From the NCBI GenBank assembly GCA_947472765.1, contig CANJCM010000009.1, forward strand, positions 28,923 through 92,922: DNA of 64,000 nt, written 5' to 3'. Positions 62,892-64,000 of the stretch are shown here, in pieces (positions within the stretch are counted from its first letter, which is position 1; every line of letters starts with the position of its first letter). The notes beneath the pieces were generated by a model. It was not told where the DNA came from and ran no database searches. It saw only the letters and a program-made list of their open reading frames with translations. Position numbers and translations under genes: made by a program. The stretch comes from Opitutia bacterium (lineage in GTDB: Bacteria > Verrucomicrobiota > Verrucomicrobiia > Opitutales > Opitutaceae).

Positions 62892-63998
62892 TCATGCGGG
62901 CCGGCAGAGTCCAACGAACTGCAGCCGGGTCTTTACGCCCGCCTTGTGCAGGATGTGGCGGATATGGGTCTTCACCGTGGGCAAGGCGATCTTGAGCTGG
63001 GTGGCAATCTCGCGGGCCGAGCTGCCCCGGACAATCAAGCCGGCCAGTTCCGTTTCGCGCCGGGAGAAGCCAAGCTGCTCGGCGATGCGCGCGAGCGTGG
63101 CATCGCTGCTCGAAGCGGCCTGGGTTTGCAGGGTCGAAGTGAGCATCAAATACGGCCGCACGCCGAGCGCGCTCTGGAAGGCGAGATAGCGCACCGCCCC
63201 CTCGATCCACCGCGCCGGATCGAGCGGCTGCTTGAGCGACGAGACCGAGCCCTGCGTCACCACCATGCGCCCGGATACCGCGGGAAATTTCACCTCGCGA
63301 AAGGCCTGAAACGAATGATCGCACGCGTCGCGCCAGACATCGGGGAGTTCCGACTGCTTCGGCAGATTCAGGTTCTGGAGCGCGACGACGCCGTGATTCC
63401 ACACGTGCATGTGCTCCTTGAATTTTCGGTTCTCGAAGAGCACCCGCAGGCGGTTGTCGAGGACACAGACGCCTTCCGGATGGAGATTGCCGACGAGCCG
63501 GAAAAGTCCCGCTTCGAACTGGTGTTCCTGATCCTCCGCGATGGCGAGAAAGCAGCGATCGAGCACGCGTCCGACCTGCACCAGCAACTCCAATTCCGCC
63601 GGCGCAAAGTCAGGGGCGGACCGGTCGCGATAACAGAAGAGCACAAAGTCGCCGGCCTTGTCGCGGGGCACCCGGAGGAGCCGGCAGCGCTCCGTCGGAT
63701 TCGGGGAAATCTCGCGCGCCAGCGTCGTGAGCACCCGCGGCGCCGGTCCTTGCGCCGGGTAGATTTTGTCGAAGCCCTCCTTGGAAGCCAGCGCCAGCAG
63801 CGGGCTGGCCGCGCTGCGAATTCCATTCGCCATGAAGACGGGACGACCATCGACCGCGGCCGTCGGCGGAAAAATCACGGCCCAGGCCGACAAACCGAAC
63901 TGGTCCAGCGTCCGCCGCAGCCCCTGCTGAAATCCCGCCAGATTGCGCTGCAGCGCGAGATCCAGCAGGCATTCATTCAGCGCGGAGGTGACGACCAT
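62892..63998 (-). CDS. LuxR-type transcriptional regulator
   Basis: 368 residues from the ATG at 63998, two nt from the window edge, so a start further out cannot be excluded. The N-terminal 290 residues form a GAF/PAS-like sensory region (LFRLVGNLHPEGVCVLDNRL is PAS-like). The last 65 residues are a LuxR helix-turn-helix: LGFSRRETELAGLIVRGSSA, then REIATQLKIALPTVKTHIRH. There is no receiver domain. It may regulate the nearby surface genes, but its targets are not shown by the sequence. It lies 89 nt upstream of the TPR gene on the same strand. Confidence 0.85.
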   Translation of the reverse strand: MVVTSALNECLLDLALQRNLAGFQQGLRRTLDQFGLSAWAVIFPPTAAVDGRPVFMANGIRSAASPLLALASKEGFDKIYPAQGPAPRVLTTLAREISPNPTERCRLLRVPRDKAGDFVLFCYRDRSAPDFAPAELELLVQVGRVLDRCFLAIAEDQEHQFEAGLFRLVGNLHPEGVCVLDNRLRVLFENRKFKEHMHVWNHGVVALQNLNLPKQSELPDVWRDACDHSFQAFREVKFPAVSGRMVVTQGSVSSLKQPLDPARWIEGAVRYLAFQSALGVRPYLMLTSTLQTQAASSSDATLARIAEQLGFSRRETELAGLIVRGSSAREIATQLKIALPTVKTHIRHILHKAGVKTRLQFVGLCRPA

Positions 63999-64000
63999 GC

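Noticed and set aside
1..64000. tRNA and rRNA genes
   Set aside because: Matches to T-loop-like GGTTCGAAT strings fall inside proC and the TPR gene and lack the rest of a cloverleaf; no rRNA sequence was recognised.

Overview
The window is GC-rich bacterial chromosome, densely coded on both strands, with many 4-nt stop/start overlaps. It most resembles a verrucomicrobium of the Opitutaceae type. The reasons are an alternative complex III operon with CcoN/CcoO-like neighbours, an LEPR-XLL-like N-terminus on a giant surface protein, a GxxExxY gene beside CACGAAG repeats, and lipid A core heptose and O-antigen genes that imply an outer membrane. The taxonomic assignment is inference from gene content; no rRNA or tRNA gene was found.

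Layout. 1-20.1 kb is housekeeping: the end of rpoN, a uronate-dehydrogenase-like protein, a universal stress protein, a serine hydrolase, a PRMT-like methyltransferase, a lipocalin, tsaD coupled to a C-terminal processing protease, a MidA-like protein, rpmB, a hybrid kinase broken by an in-frame TAG, fabG-acpP-fabF, a CysJ-like reductase, a pseudouridine synthase, folD, a receiver-kinase, proC and hldD. 20.2-31.5 kb (minus strand) is one respiratory operon: a small leader protein, actA-F (quinol to cytochrome c electron transfer), a one-TM protein, a CcoN-like membrane subunit that has lost the heme and CuB histidines, and two membrane cytochromes c. 31.8-36.3 kb is a tripartite exporter (TolC, adaptor, FtsX-type permease, ATPase).

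36.4-54 kb is a surface-polysaccharide island: several glycosyltransferases, a sugar aminotransferase, the Wzm-like ABC permease, a sulfotransferase and many methyltransferases. It is full of small palindromic repeats: REP elements with their RAYT transposase, two other inverted-repeat families, and a GxxExxY (PD-(D/E)XK-like) gene inside long terminal inverted repeats. 54.5-58.6 kb holds a 1367-residue Cys-free S-layer/RTX-like protein with a strong terminator. 59.4-64 kb holds the Wzt-like ATPase partner of Wzm, a TPR-glycosyltransferase and a LuxR-type regulator.

How the parts may work together. The island would build an O-antigen-like glycan, decorate it by methylation and sulfation, and export it through Wzm/Wzt. 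The RsaA-like surface protein could be anchored to that glycan, as in Caulobacter. The most unusual items are the ligand-free CcoN-like subunit in the ACIII operon and the GxxExxY element, which sits at the centre of a palindrome and has gene-less relatives nearby.
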